Of a DNA stretch of 64,000 bases, positions 10,218 to 19,611 are shown piece after piece. The notes below the pieces were generated by a model. It searched no databases, was not told the origin of the DNA, and saw only the letters and a list, made by a program, of their open reading frames with translations. Origin of the DNA: Phenylobacterium sp. (lineage in GTDB: Bacteria > Pseudomonadota > Alphaproteobacteria > Caulobacterales > Caulobacteraceae); the NCBI RefSeq assembly GCF_030651185.1, contig NZ_JAUSCJ010000032.1, positions 1-64,000 on the forward strand. The letters run 5' to 3'. The position numbers and the translations under genes were made by a program. Within the stretch, counting starts at the first letter, position 1; the number at the start of each line of letters is the position of its first letter.

Positions 10218-10987
10218 CGCGCTGCCTCCAGCCAAGCCAGGGCGGCGTCCACGTCGTCCAGGCGCAGGCGGGCGGCGGTGTCACGCCTGGGGCCGACCAG
10301 CACGCCGTATCCCCCCAGCCGCTCGGCGGCCGCGAAACCGTCCTCGTCGGTGAAGTCGTCTCCCAGGAAGATCGGAACCGCGCCCGTGAAGGGGGCGTGG
10401 GCCAGAAACGCCTCGACACTGTCGCCCTTTGTGGGGCCCGGCGTCCGCAACTCCACCACCATGTCGCCAGGTTGCAGGGCCAGGCCTGTGCGGGCGGCGA
10501 TACGTTCGGCCTCCTGGCGCGCGGCCCGCGCATGTTCTGGCGCGCCGCGATAGTGCAGGGTGGCTGAGAGGTTCTTGTCCTCCACCAGCATGCCGGGGTG
10601 TCCTGCGGCGAACAGGCGGAGCGCCGCCACGGCGTCTGGCTGGGCGGGGTGAGGCTGCGTCTCCGTCACCGCGCCATTGGCGTCGCGACGCACCAGGCCA
10701 TGCACGGCGGCGACGGCGACCACGCGCCCCTCAAGAATCCGGTCGATGTCGCAAAGGGTGCGGCCACTGACCACGGCCAGCCGGCCCTGGAGCCCGGCCA
10801 TCAGGGTTTCAAGAATTCCGGTGCGGCGTGGGTCGGGGACGACGTCCTGCGGCCGCGCGGCGATGGGGGCCAGGGTGCCGTCGAGATCCAGGAACAGGGC
10901 CGCTTTCGCCAGGGCCAGCGGGGCCGGCGGAGCGTCGGGTCGGAGGTCGAGTTCGGTTAAGCTCATAAAGATGTGTCGCCCGGACAT
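10214..10987 (-). CDS. otsB: OtsB, trehalose-6-phosphate phosphatase
   Basis: This 257-residue HAD-superfamily phosphatase dephosphorylates trehalose-6-phosphate. The catalytic motif FLDLDGTLAPIA is at about residues 32-43, the second motif is VVSGR, and the metal-binding acidic motif is FLGDDFTDEDGF near residue 208. Lys in GPTKGDSV is the usual third motif. The reading from ATG 10987 includes seven residues before a second in-frame ATG at 10966; ribosome-binding sites are weak for both, so the exact start is uncertain. It is the first gene of a two-gene operon with otsA. Confidence 0.95.
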   Translation of the reverse strand: MSGRHIFMSLTELDLRPDAPPAPLALAKAALFLDLDGTLAPIAARPQDVVPDPRRTGILETLMAGLQGRLAVVSGRTLCDIDRILEGRVVAVAAVHGLVRRDANGAVTETQPHPAQPDAVAALRLFAAGHPGMLVEDKNLSATLHYRGAPEHARAARQEAERIAARTGLALQPGDMVVELRTPGPTKGDSVEAFLAHAPFTGAVPIFLGDDFTDEDGFAAAERLGGYGVLVGPRRDTAARLRLDDVDAALAWLEAAR

Positions 10988-11123
10988 GTGGCCCTAAACG
11001 CCCACGGTCCCGGTTCGATCCAATTCTCTTTGTTAGGTTGGAGAACGAATGAGCGGGCTTGACGTTGCGGGGGCGAACGCCGCTATGCGCGGTTTGCACC
11101 TCAGGCTCTCGAAAGGTCACGCG
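10988..11123. promoter_or_regulatory. Divergent promoter region between otsBA and zwf
   Basis: This 136-base gap separates two divergent transcription units, so it must hold both promoters. A ribosome-binding site GAAAGG is visible at 11111-11116, seven bases before the zwf ATG. A second candidate, GGAGAA at 11040-11045, precedes an in-frame ATG at 11049 that would add 25 residues to Zwf with no family resemblance. No operator palindrome was recognised by eye. Confidence 0.4.
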
Positions 11124-12587
11124 ATGGCGCAATCTCCCACGGCTGACGTGATCATCCTGTTCGGCGGCACGGGCGACCTTGCCCAGAGGATGCTGTTCTC
11201 GTCCCTGTACTTCCTGGACGCTGACGGGTTCCTGGCCGACGACTTCCGCATCATCGCCACGGCGCGGGCGGAGATGACGCCGGCCGCCTTCGCTGACCAG
11301 GTGCACGAGTCCATCAAGGTGCGGGCCGGGGCCGTGGACGCCAAGGTCTGGAAGCGGTTCTCCGCCCGCATGGACTATGTGGGCGGGGACGCCACCAAGC
11401 CCGCCGGCGTGGCCGCCCTGAAGAAGGCCATGGGGGCCGCCAAGACCCCGATCTTCTTCCTGGCCTTGTCGCCCAGCCTCTTCGCCCCTGTCTGCGCGGC
11501 GCTCGGAGAGGCCGGCCTGGGGGGCCCCACCTCTCGAATCGTACTGGAAAAGCCCATCGGCCGGGATCTCGAGAGCTCCAAGGTCATCAACGACGCCGTG
11601 GGCGAGGTCTTCCCCGAACAGAGCATCTTCCGCATCGACCACTATCTGGGCAAGGAGACGGTGCAGAACCTGATCGCCCTGCGGTTCGCCAACACCCTGT
11701 TCGAGCCGCTGTGGAACAACCTCACCATCGATCACGTGCAGATCACGGTGGCGGAAACCGACGGAGTGGGCGACCGCTGGCCCTATTACGACGAGTACGG
11801 CGCCCTGCGCGACATGGTGCAGAATCACATGCTGCAGCTGCTGTGCCTGGTGGCCATGGAACCGCCCTCGGACATGGCCCCGGAGTCCCTGCGCAACGAG
11901 AAGGTCAAGGTGCTGCGCTCTCTGCGCCCCGTCACCCGCGCCGACGTCCAGGCGATCAGCGTGCGCGGCCAGTATACGCCGGGCGTGGTGGGCGGCGGTT
12001 CCGCGGCGGGCTACGAGAGCGAGCGCGGTCAGGCCAGCAACACCGAAACCTTCGTCGCCCTGCGCGCCGATATCGACAATTGGCGCTGGGCCGGGGTGCC
12101 CTTCTTCCTGCGCACCGGCAAGCGCCTGCCCGAACGGCGCACCCAGATCGCCATCCAGTTCAAGCCGGTGCCCCACTCCATCTTCGGAGATCACGCCAAG
12201 GCCGACCTTGTGGCCAACCGGCTGGTGATCGATCTGCAGCCGGACGAGGATATCGAACTGACCCTGATGAACCAGGCGCCTGGCCTGACCCAGGGCGGGA
12301 TGCGGCTGCAGTCGCTACCGCTGTCGCTGTCTCTGCGGCGCGCCTATTCCGGTCCCAATGCGCGCCGCCGCATCGCCTATGAGCGGCTGCTGCTGGACGT
12401 CATGCACGGCAACGGCACGCTGTTCGTCCGCCGCGACGAGGTGGAGCAGGCCTGGACCTGGATCGACGGCATCGAAGCCGCCTGGGCCGACAGTGGCATG
12501 GTCCCCAAGCCCTATGCCGCCGGCAGCTGGGGCCCGGCTGGCGCCTTCGCCCTGATCGAGCGGTTCGAGCGAGCCTGGTACGACTAG
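11124..12587 (+). CDS. zwf: Zwf, glucose-6-phosphate 1-dehydrogenase
   Basis: Zwf oxidises glucose-6-phosphate to 6-phosphogluconolactone with NADP or NAD, the entry step of the Entner-Doudoroff and oxidative pentose phosphate routes. The dinucleotide-binding motif FGGTGDLAQRML is at about residues 13-24, and the substrate or active-site motif RIDHYLGKETVQN is near residue 170. The length of 487 residues is normal. ATG 11124 is chosen because family homology begins there and GAAAGG lies seven bases upstream. It is transcribed away from otsBA. In many relatives zwf is joined to pgl, edd and glk; here about 7 kb of trehalose and glycogen genes lies between them. Confidence 0.96.
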   Translation: MAQSPTADVIILFGGTGDLAQRMLFSSLYFLDADGFLADDFRIIATARAEMTPAAFADQVHESIKVRAGAVDAKVWKRFSARMDYVGGDATKPAGVAALKKAMGAAKTPIFFLALSPSLFAPVCAALGEAGLGGPTSRIVLEKPIGRDLESSKVINDAVGEVFPEQSIFRIDHYLGKETVQNLIALRFANTLFEPLWNNLTIDHVQITVAETDGVGDRWPYYDEYGALRDMVQNHMLQLLCLVAMEPPSDMAPESLRNEKVKVLRSLRPVTRADVQAISVRGQYTPGVVGGGSAAGYESERGQASNTETFVALRADIDNWRWAGVPFFLRTGKRLPERRTQIAIQFKPVPHSIFGDHAKADLVANRLVIDLQPDEDIELTLMNQAPGLTQGGMRLQSLPLSLSLRRAYSGPNARRRIAYERLLLDVMHGNGTLFVRRDEVEQAWTWIDGIEAAWADSGMVPKPYAAGSWGPAGAFALIERFERAWYD

Positions 12588-12599
12588 GGCCTCGGACCC

Positions 12600-12827
12600 C
12601 TAGCCGCAGGCTTCGGCTTCGCCCGAACCGAGGTCGATGCGGAAGCAGTGGCGCTCACCGGTCTCGGTGTCGGTGACCACCACCTCGACGTCGCCGTCCT
12701 CGTCGGGCTGCGGATGCCAACGGTCGACGAACTCGAAGGCGGCGGTCTCGAAATCGGGGCCCATCACGTCATAGGCGCGCTGCTGGCCTTGGGTGACGGC
12801 GCGGGCGGAGAAGTGGCGGTCGTTCAT
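12600..12827 (-). CDS. Small conserved acidic protein (DUF5961-like)
   Basis: This 75-residue protein begins MNDRHFSARAV and contains FETAAFEFVDRW, then an acidic segment ending VVVTDTETGERHCFRIDL. The pattern is like small alphaproteobacterial proteins I associate tentatively with DUF5961; no function is known. A good ribosome-binding site (AGGAG, about 12835-12839 on the opposite strand) fixes the start at 12827. It follows the GH15 gene on the same strand with a 44-base gap and probably shares its transcript. It converges with zwf, whose stop is 13 bases away. Confidence 0.7.
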   Translation of the reverse strand: MNDRHFSARAVTQGQQRAYDVMGPDFETAAFEFVDRWHPQPDEDGDVEVVVTDTETGERHCFRIDLGSGEAEACG

Positions 12828-12871
12828 GGGGCGCTCCTGTGAGGACCCAACGCGGGCCTCGCCAAAAGGAT

Positions 12872-14659
12872 TCAGCGCACGCTGGTCCAGGGGCGGCTCA
12901 GCATGTTGGCGCAGTTGATCAGGCCCACCAGCGAATAGGTCTGCGGGTAGTTGCCCCAAAGTTCGGCGCCGTCGAGGGTGATATCCTCCGACAGCAGGCC
13001 CGCCGCCGTGCGCCGTCCCAGCATTTCCTCGAAGAGGTCACGGGCCTCCTGGCTGCGGCCGGACATGTGCAGCACTTCGATCAACCAGAAGGTGCAGATA
13101 TTGAAGGCGGTCTTGGGCTCGCCGAAGTCGTCGGGGACGGCGTAGCGGAGCATGTAGGGGCCACGCCTCAGGCCGTCCTCCACCGCCTTGATGGTGGTGG
13201 CCATGCGCGGGTCCTCAGGGCTTACGAAGCGCACGTCGACGAGTTGCAGCAGGGAGGCGTCCAGTTCTTCACCCCCGAAGGTGGCGGCGAAGCGGCCGAG
13301 CTTCTCGTTGAAGGCCCCCTTCTCGATGGTCTCGCGCACCTGGGCGGCCCGGTCGTTCCAGTAATCGGCCCGCTCCATCAGGCCCAGCTGCTGGGCTGCG
13401 TTGCCCAGCCGGTCGCAGGCCGCCCAGCACATCACCGCCGAGTAGGTGTGGACGTTCTCCCGGCCCCGGAACTCCCAGAGCGAGGCGTCGGGCTTGTCGT
13501 GCAGTTCGAAGGCCCGTTCCCCCACCGGCTCCAGCGCGCGGAAGTCCTCCACGGTGCCGGGCCGGAACAGCCGCTGGTCGAAGAAGGCCTGGACGGTGGA
13601 AAGCACGATCTGGCCGTAGACGTCGTGCTGCAGGTGTTCGTGCGCCTGGTTGCCGACCCGTACCGGCCCCATGCCGCGATAGCCCGGCAGGTGCTCGGCG
13701 AACCGCTCCACCAAGGAGGGCTCAAGCCCCACGCCGTACAACGGTTGGACGTGGCCCCCCTTGGCCGAGTCGATGACGTTGCGCAGATAGACCAGGTAGT
13801 TTTCCAGCAGGTCCGCGGCGCCCAGCCGGTTCAGGGCCTGGACCACGTAATAGGCGTCCCGAAGCCAGCAATAGCGGTAGTCCCAGTTGCGCTGGCTGCC
13901 CTCATGCTCGGGGATCGAGGTGGTCAGGGCCGCGACGATGGCCCCGGTTTCCTCGTGGGCGCAGAGCTTCAGGGTGATGGCCGCGCGGATCACCGCCTCC
14001 TGCCACTCCAGGGGCACCGACAGCGTTCGCACCCAGCCGCGCCAGTACTGCGTCGTCTCCGACAGCATCCGCTCGGTGGTGGCTGCGACGTCGGCGTCAA
14101 ACCCCTCGTCGGGGCCGAGGAACATCGAGAAGGGCTCCTCCAGCCGGAACAGCCGCTCGTCGCGGATGTGGGAGACCGGCGCCTCGGTGGTGAGCCGCAA
14201 GGTCATCTCGCCCCCGACATAGCGCAGGTGGTTGGAACCGGTGGTGATGGCGGCAGGCGCCTCGCCCCAGTTCACCATTGGCCGCATTCGGATGCGGATG
14301 CGGGGCGCGCCGCTCAACGGGCGCACCTTCCGTACGAAGGCCATGGGTCGGTAGACCCGTCCGAACTGCCGGTAGCGCGGCGCGAAGTCGGTGATCTCCA
14401 CCACCCCGCCGGACTTGTCGGTGATCTCGGTCACCAGGATCGGGGTGTTGCGCACATAGTGCTGGCGGACGCTTGCCATGTCCTCGACATCGACCGACCA
14501 GAAGCCCTGGTCCTCCGCCTTGTCCCCCGACAACAGGGCGCAGAAGGCTGGGTCGCCGTCGACGCGGGGCGTGCAGGCCCAGACGAATCGCCCGGAACGG
14601 TCGATAAGGGCGCTGGCCGCGCAGTTGCCGATGGGAAACAGGTCGAGAGTCTGGGTCAT
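12872..14659 (-). CDS. Glycoside hydrolase family 15 enzyme (glucoamylase or trehalase type)
   Basis: This 595-residue protein has an N-terminal beta-sandwich starting DLFPIGNCAASALIDRSGRF and a C-terminal (alpha/alpha)6 barrel. RNWDYRYCWLRDAYY (about residues 272-286) is the substrate-binding block of GH15, and a glutamate in SEDITLDGAELWGNYPQ near the C-terminus fits the catalytic base region. No signal peptide is visible, so the enzyme is cytoplasmic. GH15 members of this architecture hydrolyse alpha-glucosides; some actinobacterial ones are trehalases. With otsBA close by, a trehalase role is a plausible alternative to glucoamylase. The sequence alone does not decide. Confidence 0.9.
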   Translation of the reverse strand: MTQTLDLFPIGNCAASALIDRSGRFVWACTPRVDGDPAFCALLSGDKAEDQGFWSVDVEDMASVRQHYVRNTPILVTEITDKSGGVVEITDFAPRYRQFGRVYRPMAFVRKVRPLSGAPRIRIRMRPMVNWGEAPAAITTGSNHLRYVGGEMTLRLTTEAPVSHIRDERLFRLEEPFSMFLGPDEGFDADVAATTERMLSETTQYWRGWVRTLSVPLEWQEAVIRAAITLKLCAHEETGAIVAALTTSIPEHEGSQRNWDYRYCWLRDAYYVVQALNRLGAADLLENYLVYLRNVIDSAKGGHVQPLYGVGLEPSLVERFAEHLPGYRGMGPVRVGNQAHEHLQHDVYGQIVLSTVQAFFDQRLFRPGTVEDFRALEPVGERAFELHDKPDASLWEFRGRENVHTYSAVMCWAACDRLGNAAQQLGLMERADYWNDRAAQVRETIEKGAFNEKLGRFAATFGGEELDASLLQLVDVRFVSPEDPRMATTIKAVEDGLRRGPYMLRYAVPDDFGEPKTAFNICTFWLIEVLHMSGRSQEARDLFEEMLGRRTAAGLLSEDITLDGAELWGNYPQTYSLVGLINCANMLSRPWTSVR

Positions 14660-14786
14660 ATGGTCCGAATCCTCGAACTATGTGTTCGGTTCACGATGGT
14701 CCCGTATTCGTTGAGCCCTGACCGCAGGGTGGTCTTTTGATAAGCATCGATCTGTTCGACGCAACGCGATTTGGCAGGGTGACCAG

Positions 14787-16208
14787 ATGATCCGCGCTCG
14801 ACGCGCCCGCATTGTGGCGACCCTGGGTCCGGCCAGCCGGGAGGTGGCGCAGATCCGCGCCCTCGCCGAAGCCGGCGCCGACGTGTTCCGCGTCAATTTC
14901 AGCCACGGTGGCCACAAGGATCATGCCCGCACCATCGCCAATGTGCGCGCCGTCGAAGCTCTGGTGGGGCGGCCCCTGGCGGTGCTGGCCGACCTGCAGG
15001 GCCCCAAGCTGCGGCTGGGGGAATTCGCCGATGGCCGGGTGCGGCTGAAGGTGGGGCAGGACTTCCGTCTCGACCGCCAGCCCGTCGATGGCGACGCCAG
15101 TCGCGTCTGCGTCCCCCACGCGGAAATCTTCGCGGCCCTGAAGCCCGGCGCCGACATCCTGCTGGACGACGGCAAGGTGCGGCTGAAGGTGGGCAAGTGC
15201 GGCCCGGACTTCGCCGACACGGTGGTGGTGGCCGGCGAGGCGCTCTCCGACCACAAGGGCTTGAACCTTCCGGGCCTGGCCATCCCGATCCCGGCGCTTA
15301 CCGCCAAGGACCTGGAGGACCTCAACTTCGCGCTGTCGGAAGGCGTCGACTGGGTGGCGCTCTCCTTCGTGCAGCGGGCTTCGGACATGGCCGAGCTGCG
15401 TCAGATCGTGCAGGGCCGCGCCGGGGTCCTGGCCAAGATCGAGAAGCCCGCCGCCCTGGAGGCGCTCGACGAGATCCTCGACCTCTGCGAGGCGGTCATG
15501 GTGGCTCGCGGCGACCTGGGGGTCGAGCTGAACCCCGAGGATGTGCCGGTGGTCCAGAAGGCCCTGGTGCGCGCCGCCCGCACCCGGGGCATTCCGGTGA
15601 TCGTCGCCACCCAGATGCTGGAAAGCATGATCACCTCGCCCACACCCACCCGCGCCGAGGCGTCCGATGTGGCCGGCGCGGTCTATGAGGGGGCTGACGC
15701 GGTCATGCTGTCGGCGGAGACGGCGGCCGGACAGTATCCGGTTGAGGCGGTGACCATCATGGACCGCATCCTGACCCGGGTGGAGCGCGACCCGCGCTGG
15801 CCGGAATTGATGCGCGCGGAGTATCCCGTCGAAGACGCCGACGCCGACGCCCTGGTGGCCGCCGCCCGGCGCGCCGCCGAGGCCGCCTCCACCGCCTGTC
15901 TGGTGGCCTTCACCACCACCGGTCAGACGGCGCTGCGCCTGGCGCGGGAGCGTCCGCTGCAGCCGACCCTGGCGCTCACCACCCGCCTGACCACCGCCCG
16001 CCGTCTGGCCCTGGCCTGGGGGGTGGAGTCCCGCGTCGTCGACGAGATCTCCGATCCCGAAGACCTGGCCCGGGTCGCGGTTTCCGTGGCCACCGAGATG
16101 GGCCTGGCCCCGCCCGGCCACCGCGTTCTGATCCTGGCCGGCCTACCCATGGGCTCGCCCGGGGCCGCCAATATCCTGAGGCTGGCCCATACGCCCATGA
16201 AGCGGTGA
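14787..16208 (+). CDS. pyk: Pyruvate kinase
   Basis: Pyruvate kinase converts phosphoenolpyruvate and ADP to pyruvate and ATP. RRARIVATLGPAS at the N-terminus, VFRVNFSHG, LQGPKLRLGEF, the active-site lysine segment LAKIEKPAALEALDEI, MVARGDLGVEL and VIVATQMLESM are all standard. The 473 residues cover the barrel, B domain and C-terminal domain. It starts 127 bases from the divergent GH15 gene and converges on the amylo-glucosidase gene, 30 bases from its end. It takes the output of the Entner-Doudoroff genes further along the block. Confidence 0.96.
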   Translation: MIRARRARIVATLGPASREVAQIRALAEAGADVFRVNFSHGGHKDHARTIANVRAVEALVGRPLAVLADLQGPKLRLGEFADGRVRLKVGQDFRLDRQPVDGDASRVCVPHAEIFAALKPGADILLDDGKVRLKVGKCGPDFADTVVVAGEALSDHKGLNLPGLAIPIPALTAKDLEDLNFALSEGVDWVALSFVQRASDMAELRQIVQGRAGVLAKIEKPAALEALDEILDLCEAVMVARGDLGVELNPEDVPVVQKALVRAARTRGIPVIVATQMLESMITSPTPTRAEASDVAGAVYEGADAVMLSAETAAGQYPVEAVTIMDRILTRVERDPRWPELMRAEYPVEDADADALVAAARRAAEAASTACLVAFTTTGQTALRLARERPLQPTLALTTRLTTARRLALAWGVESRVVDEISDPEDLARVAVSVATEMGLAPPGHRVLILAGLPMGSPGAANILRLAHTPMKR

Positions 16209-16238
16209 GCAGATCGTTCAAAGTTAAACCATCGGTTT

Positions 16239-18389
16239 CTAACGGATCCTGACGGGGATCGAGCTGTGGCCGCGGGCCTGGACGACCACCTTGCCGCCTA
16301 CCCGCTCGAACAGCAGGTCGACCTTTTCGTCGCCGACCCGCAGGCCGTCGACGGCCAGGACGTCGATGCCGATGGGCAGGCGCGGATCGACGATCTCGAC
16401 GCCGCCGCCCGAGCCGTCCACGCAGATTCCCAGGCAGGCCTGCAGCATCATGAACACCGAGCCGGCCGCCCAGGCCTGGGGCAGGCAGGCGACGGGATAG
16501 TTCACCGGCGGCTCACCGGCGTTGCGGCCAAAGCCGCAGAACAGTTCGGGCAGCCGCATCTCGAAGCTGGCGGCGGTCTCGAACAGGCCCGAGGTCAGGT
16601 TCACCACCCCGTCCCGCTCGCCGTAGCGCGACAGGCCCATGGCGCAGACCGCGGTGTCGTGCGGCCAGACCGAGCCGTTGTGATAGCTCATCGGGTTGTA
16701 GCGGGCCTCGCCGACCGCCAGGGTCCGCACGCCCCAGCCGCTATCGAACCGCGCCGACAGCAGTTGCTCAGTGACCTTCCGCGCCCGTTCGGGCGAGGGG
16801 AGGCCGCAGAACAGCAGGTGGCCGGGATTGGAGGTCCGCGTGCGGCAGAGCGCGCCATCGCCGTCGATGGCGATGCCGTAGAACTGCTGGTCCTCCATCC
16901 AGAACCGGTTCTCCACCGTCTCGCGGATGTGTTCGGCCTTCTCGCCCCAGCGCTTCTGGCTGGCGGCGTCCTCCCGCTGGCCGGCGAAGTGGGCCATGGC
17001 CTTGTAGGCGGCGAAGGCATAGCCCTGCACCTCCACCAGGGCGATCGGCCCATCGGGGAACCGGCCGTCGGCGTGGAAGACGCTGTCCTGGCTGTCCTTC
17101 CAGCCCTGGTTGGCCAGGCCGCTCTCCTGGCCCCGGGCGTAGTCGATCAGGCCATCGCCATTGGTGTCGCCGAAATGCTCCATCCAGGCGGTTGCGGCCT
17201 TGAGCGCCGGCCACAGGTCCTCGATCAGGGTCATGTCGCCGGTGCGCTCGGCATAGGCGCCGGCCAGGGCCACGAACAGCGGAGTGGTGTCGACCCCGCC
17301 ATAGTAGCGGCCGAAGGGCACCTCGCCCAAGGCCGGCATCTCGCCCTTGCGGGTTTCGTGCATGATCTTGCCGGGCGCTGAGTCGCGGAACGCCGAGACC
17401 TCCTCGGCCTGGTGGGCCGCCAGATAGGTCAGCACCCCCTTGGCCAGGGATGGCTCGAACCACAGGATCTGCCAGGCGGTGATGATGGCGTCGCGCCCGA
17501 AGGCCGTAGAGAACCAGGGAATGCCGGCATAGGGGTAGGGGCCGGTCTCCATGCGGGTGGTGAGCAGGGCGAGGTCGGCCTTGGACTTCTCCAGCCACTC
17601 GTTGAACAGCCGGCCTGAGGAGCGTAGCCGCGCGCCGTGTCGGCGCCTGGCGCGCATGTCCCAGCGGGCGCGCGCCGCGCCGTCTCGGAACCGCTCGCGG
17701 CTGGGGGCGTGGGCCTCAGTGGCCCCGATCTCGACGTAGAGCTCCAGGGCGCCCTCGGGCGCCAGGGAATACATGAACTCGGCCCGGCCCGCGCTGAGCC
17801 GGCCCGGCGGGTCGGAGAAGGCGATGACGCTGCTCCGCTCCACCTGATCGAGGCCGATATAGGTGAACCGCACCCGACGTCCGTCGATCACCGGCGGCAG
17901 CATGAGGCCCCGCCGCGCTCGCTTCATGCCGCGCACTTCGAACATGTCGTGGAAATCCGCGCCGAACTCGATCGCCAGAGGCAGCAGCACCACATCGCGG
18001 CTGTAGTTGGTGCAGGTGATCCGCTCGTAGAGGCGCTCTTCCCAGAGGAACCGCTTGCGCTCCAGGTGCAGGACGCCTGGCGGCCCTACGGGGCCGCCGG
18101 GATAGGGCAGTTCCTGGTTCGCGCCGTTGAAGGTGAAGAATACATTGTCCTGCGCGATAGCCGCCGAGAGCAGGGACGGCGGCCGGTCGCCCAGCAGAAC
18201 GCGGAACTTCGACAGGATGCGGGTGTCGTTGTGGAACAGGCCGTCGCCGGCGCCCACGATGTCGCCATAGGAATCGGCCACCACGAAGGTGTCCTTGTCC
18301 TTCAGGGCATGCAGGCGGTGGGGCGTGCGCGGCTCGACCGACTCGCCCTGTTCGACCGGGGCCTCAGGCGCCGGCGCCAGATCGTCCAT
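16239..18389 (-). CDS. Amylo-alpha-1,6-glucosidase / glycogen-debranching-like enzyme
   Basis: This 716-residue cytoplasmic protein has an N-terminal GDE-type beta-sandwich (FVVADSYGDIVGAGDGLFHNDTRIL, written here only as a family cue around residues 34-58) and a C-terminal six-hairpin barrel. The barrel contains IPWFSTAFGRDAIITAWQ near residue 291, DTNGDGLIDYARG, and YHNGSVWPHDTAVCAMGL with the acid/base region. Such enzymes cleave alpha-1,6 branches or related glucosides. It follows the GT4 gene by 11 bases on the same strand, so the pair is an operon. Related proteins are often annotated simply as amylo-alpha-1,6-glucosidases without tested substrates, so specificity is open. Confidence 0.9.
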   Translation of the reverse strand: MDDLAPAPEAPVEQGESVEPRTPHRLHALKDKDTFVVADSYGDIVGAGDGLFHNDTRILSKFRVLLGDRPPSLLSAAIAQDNVFFTFNGANQELPYPGGPVGPPGVLHLERKRFLWEERLYERITCTNYSRDVVLLPLAIEFGADFHDMFEVRGMKRARRGLMLPPVIDGRRVRFTYIGLDQVERSSVIAFSDPPGRLSAGRAEFMYSLAPEGALELYVEIGATEAHAPSRERFRDGAARARWDMRARRRHGARLRSSGRLFNEWLEKSKADLALLTTRMETGPYPYAGIPWFSTAFGRDAIITAWQILWFEPSLAKGVLTYLAAHQAEEVSAFRDSAPGKIMHETRKGEMPALGEVPFGRYYGGVDTTPLFVALAGAYAERTGDMTLIEDLWPALKAATAWMEHFGDTNGDGLIDYARGQESGLANQGWKDSQDSVFHADGRFPDGPIALVEVQGYAFAAYKAMAHFAGQREDAASQKRWGEKAEHIRETVENRFWMEDQQFYGIAIDGDGALCRTRTSNPGHLLFCGLPSPERARKVTEQLLSARFDSGWGVRTLAVGEARYNPMSYHNGSVWPHDTAVCAMGLSRYGERDGVVNLTSGLFETAASFEMRLPELFCGFGRNAGEPPVNYPVACLPQAWAAGSVFMMLQACLGICVDGSGGGVEIVDPRLPIGIDVLAVDGLRVGDEKVDLLFERVGGKVVVQARGHSSIPVRIR

Positions 18390-18400
18390 CTGTTCTTGCC

Positions 18401-19465
18401 TCAGGCGTTTGCGGCGAAGGCGAAGTCCTGCCTGAGCGGTGCGCCCAGCCGGACGTAGAGGTCAAGATAGCGCCGCGCCATGGCGGTGGCGGAGTACTTC
18501 AGTTCGAACTGCTGGCGCACCTTGCGGCGGTCCAGGGTGACGGCCCGGCGCGCGGCGTCGACCGCCTCGTCGTCGGTGCGCACGATGAAGCCGGTGACGC
18601 CGTCCTCGATCACCTCGGGCACCGAGCCGCAGGCATAGGCCACCACCGGCGCACCGCAGGCCATGGCCTCGATCATCACCAGGCCGAAGGGCTCGGGCCA
18701 GTCGATGGGGAACAGCAGGGCGTCGGCGCCGCCGAGAAACGCCGACTTCTGTTCGTCGCCGATCTCGCCGACGAACTCGATCATCGGGTCGCCGAGGATC
18801 AGGGGCTCGATCTTGTCCTGGAAATAGCGCTGATCGGCGGCGTCAACCTTGGCGGCGATCTTCAGCTTCTTGCCCAGACGCTTGGCGATGGCGATGGCCC
18901 GGTCGGGCCGCTTCTCCGGGGAGATGCGGCCCAGGAAGGCGAGGTAGCCCTCCGACTGGGCGTGGAACTCGTAGATGTCGGTGGTCATGCCGTGGTGCAC
19001 GGTGCCCGCCCAGTTGGCGCTGGCCAGGGGTTTGCGCTGGTCGTCGCTGATGGAGACCAGGGGATATTGCGGCCAGCGGTCGTAGACCCCCTGCAGGTCT
19101 TTCAGGTCGAGGCGGCCGTGCAGGGTGGTGATGGTCTTGCCGGCCATGTCCTCGAAGAAGGGGAAGTGGATCATGTCGGTGTGGAAGTGGATCACGTCGA
19201 ACTCATCGGCGCGGCGGCGCACTTCCGACAGCATCGACATGTGGGCGGCCAGGTCGCTCTTGAGCGGGGCAGGGTCGAGGCGGATGGCCTGATCGCGCAC
19301 GGTGACGACCTTGGCCTTGGTGCGCGCATCGGCGCTGGCGAACAGGGTCACGTCGTGGCCCAACTCCACCAGGGCGTCGGTGAGGTGAGAGACCACGCGC
19401 TCGGTGCCGCCGTAAAGCCGCGGGGGAACAGCTTCATACAGAGGCGGAACCTGGGCGATCCTCAT
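18401..19465 (-). CDS. Glycosyltransferase family 4
   Basis: This 354-residue GT-B glycosyltransferase starts MRIAQVPPLYEAVPPRLYGGTERVV, an arrangement common in GT4 enzymes. The donor-binding block is FPIDWPEPFGLVMIEAMACGAPVVA (about residues 247-271, with the EPFGLVMIEAMACG core), and LGRISPEKRPDRAI precedes it. No membrane segment is seen. It sits directly upstream of the debranching-like gene, so glycogen, maltooligosaccharide or another alpha-glucan is a reasonable substrate class. The acceptor cannot be inferred. Confidence 0.88.
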   Translation of the reverse strand: MRIAQVPPLYEAVPPRLYGGTERVVSHLTDALVELGHDVTLFASADARTKAKVVTVRDQAIRLDPAPLKSDLAAHMSMLSEVRRRADEFDVIHFHTDMIHFPFFEDMAGKTITTLHGRLDLKDLQGVYDRWPQYPLVSISDDQRKPLASANWAGTVHHGMTTDIYEFHAQSEGYLAFLGRISPEKRPDRAIAIAKRLGKKLKIAAKVDAADQRYFQDKIEPLILGDPMIEFVGEIGDEQKSAFLGGADALLFPIDWPEPFGLVMIEAMACGAPVVAYACGSVPEVIEDGVTGFIVRTDDEAVDAARRAVTLDRRKVRQQFELKYSATAMARRYLDLYVRLGAPLRQDFAFAANA

Positions 19466-19611
19466 GGCGGCAATCCTTGACTGTGGGCGAGTCTCATCGC
19501 TCGGCGGTTGGGCGCGTTCGCAAAGGCATAGCTCCCCAGCTCGCGCGAAAGTTCCTCATCCGAACACAGTTTTTCCGATCCGACCGGGCCGCGCCGCGTT
19601 AAGGCCGGGAC

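Noticed and set aside
11049..11123. Longer Zwf start at ATG 11049
   Set aside because: The added 25 residues match nothing expected in Zwf, and ATG 11124 has its own well-spaced ribosome-binding site.
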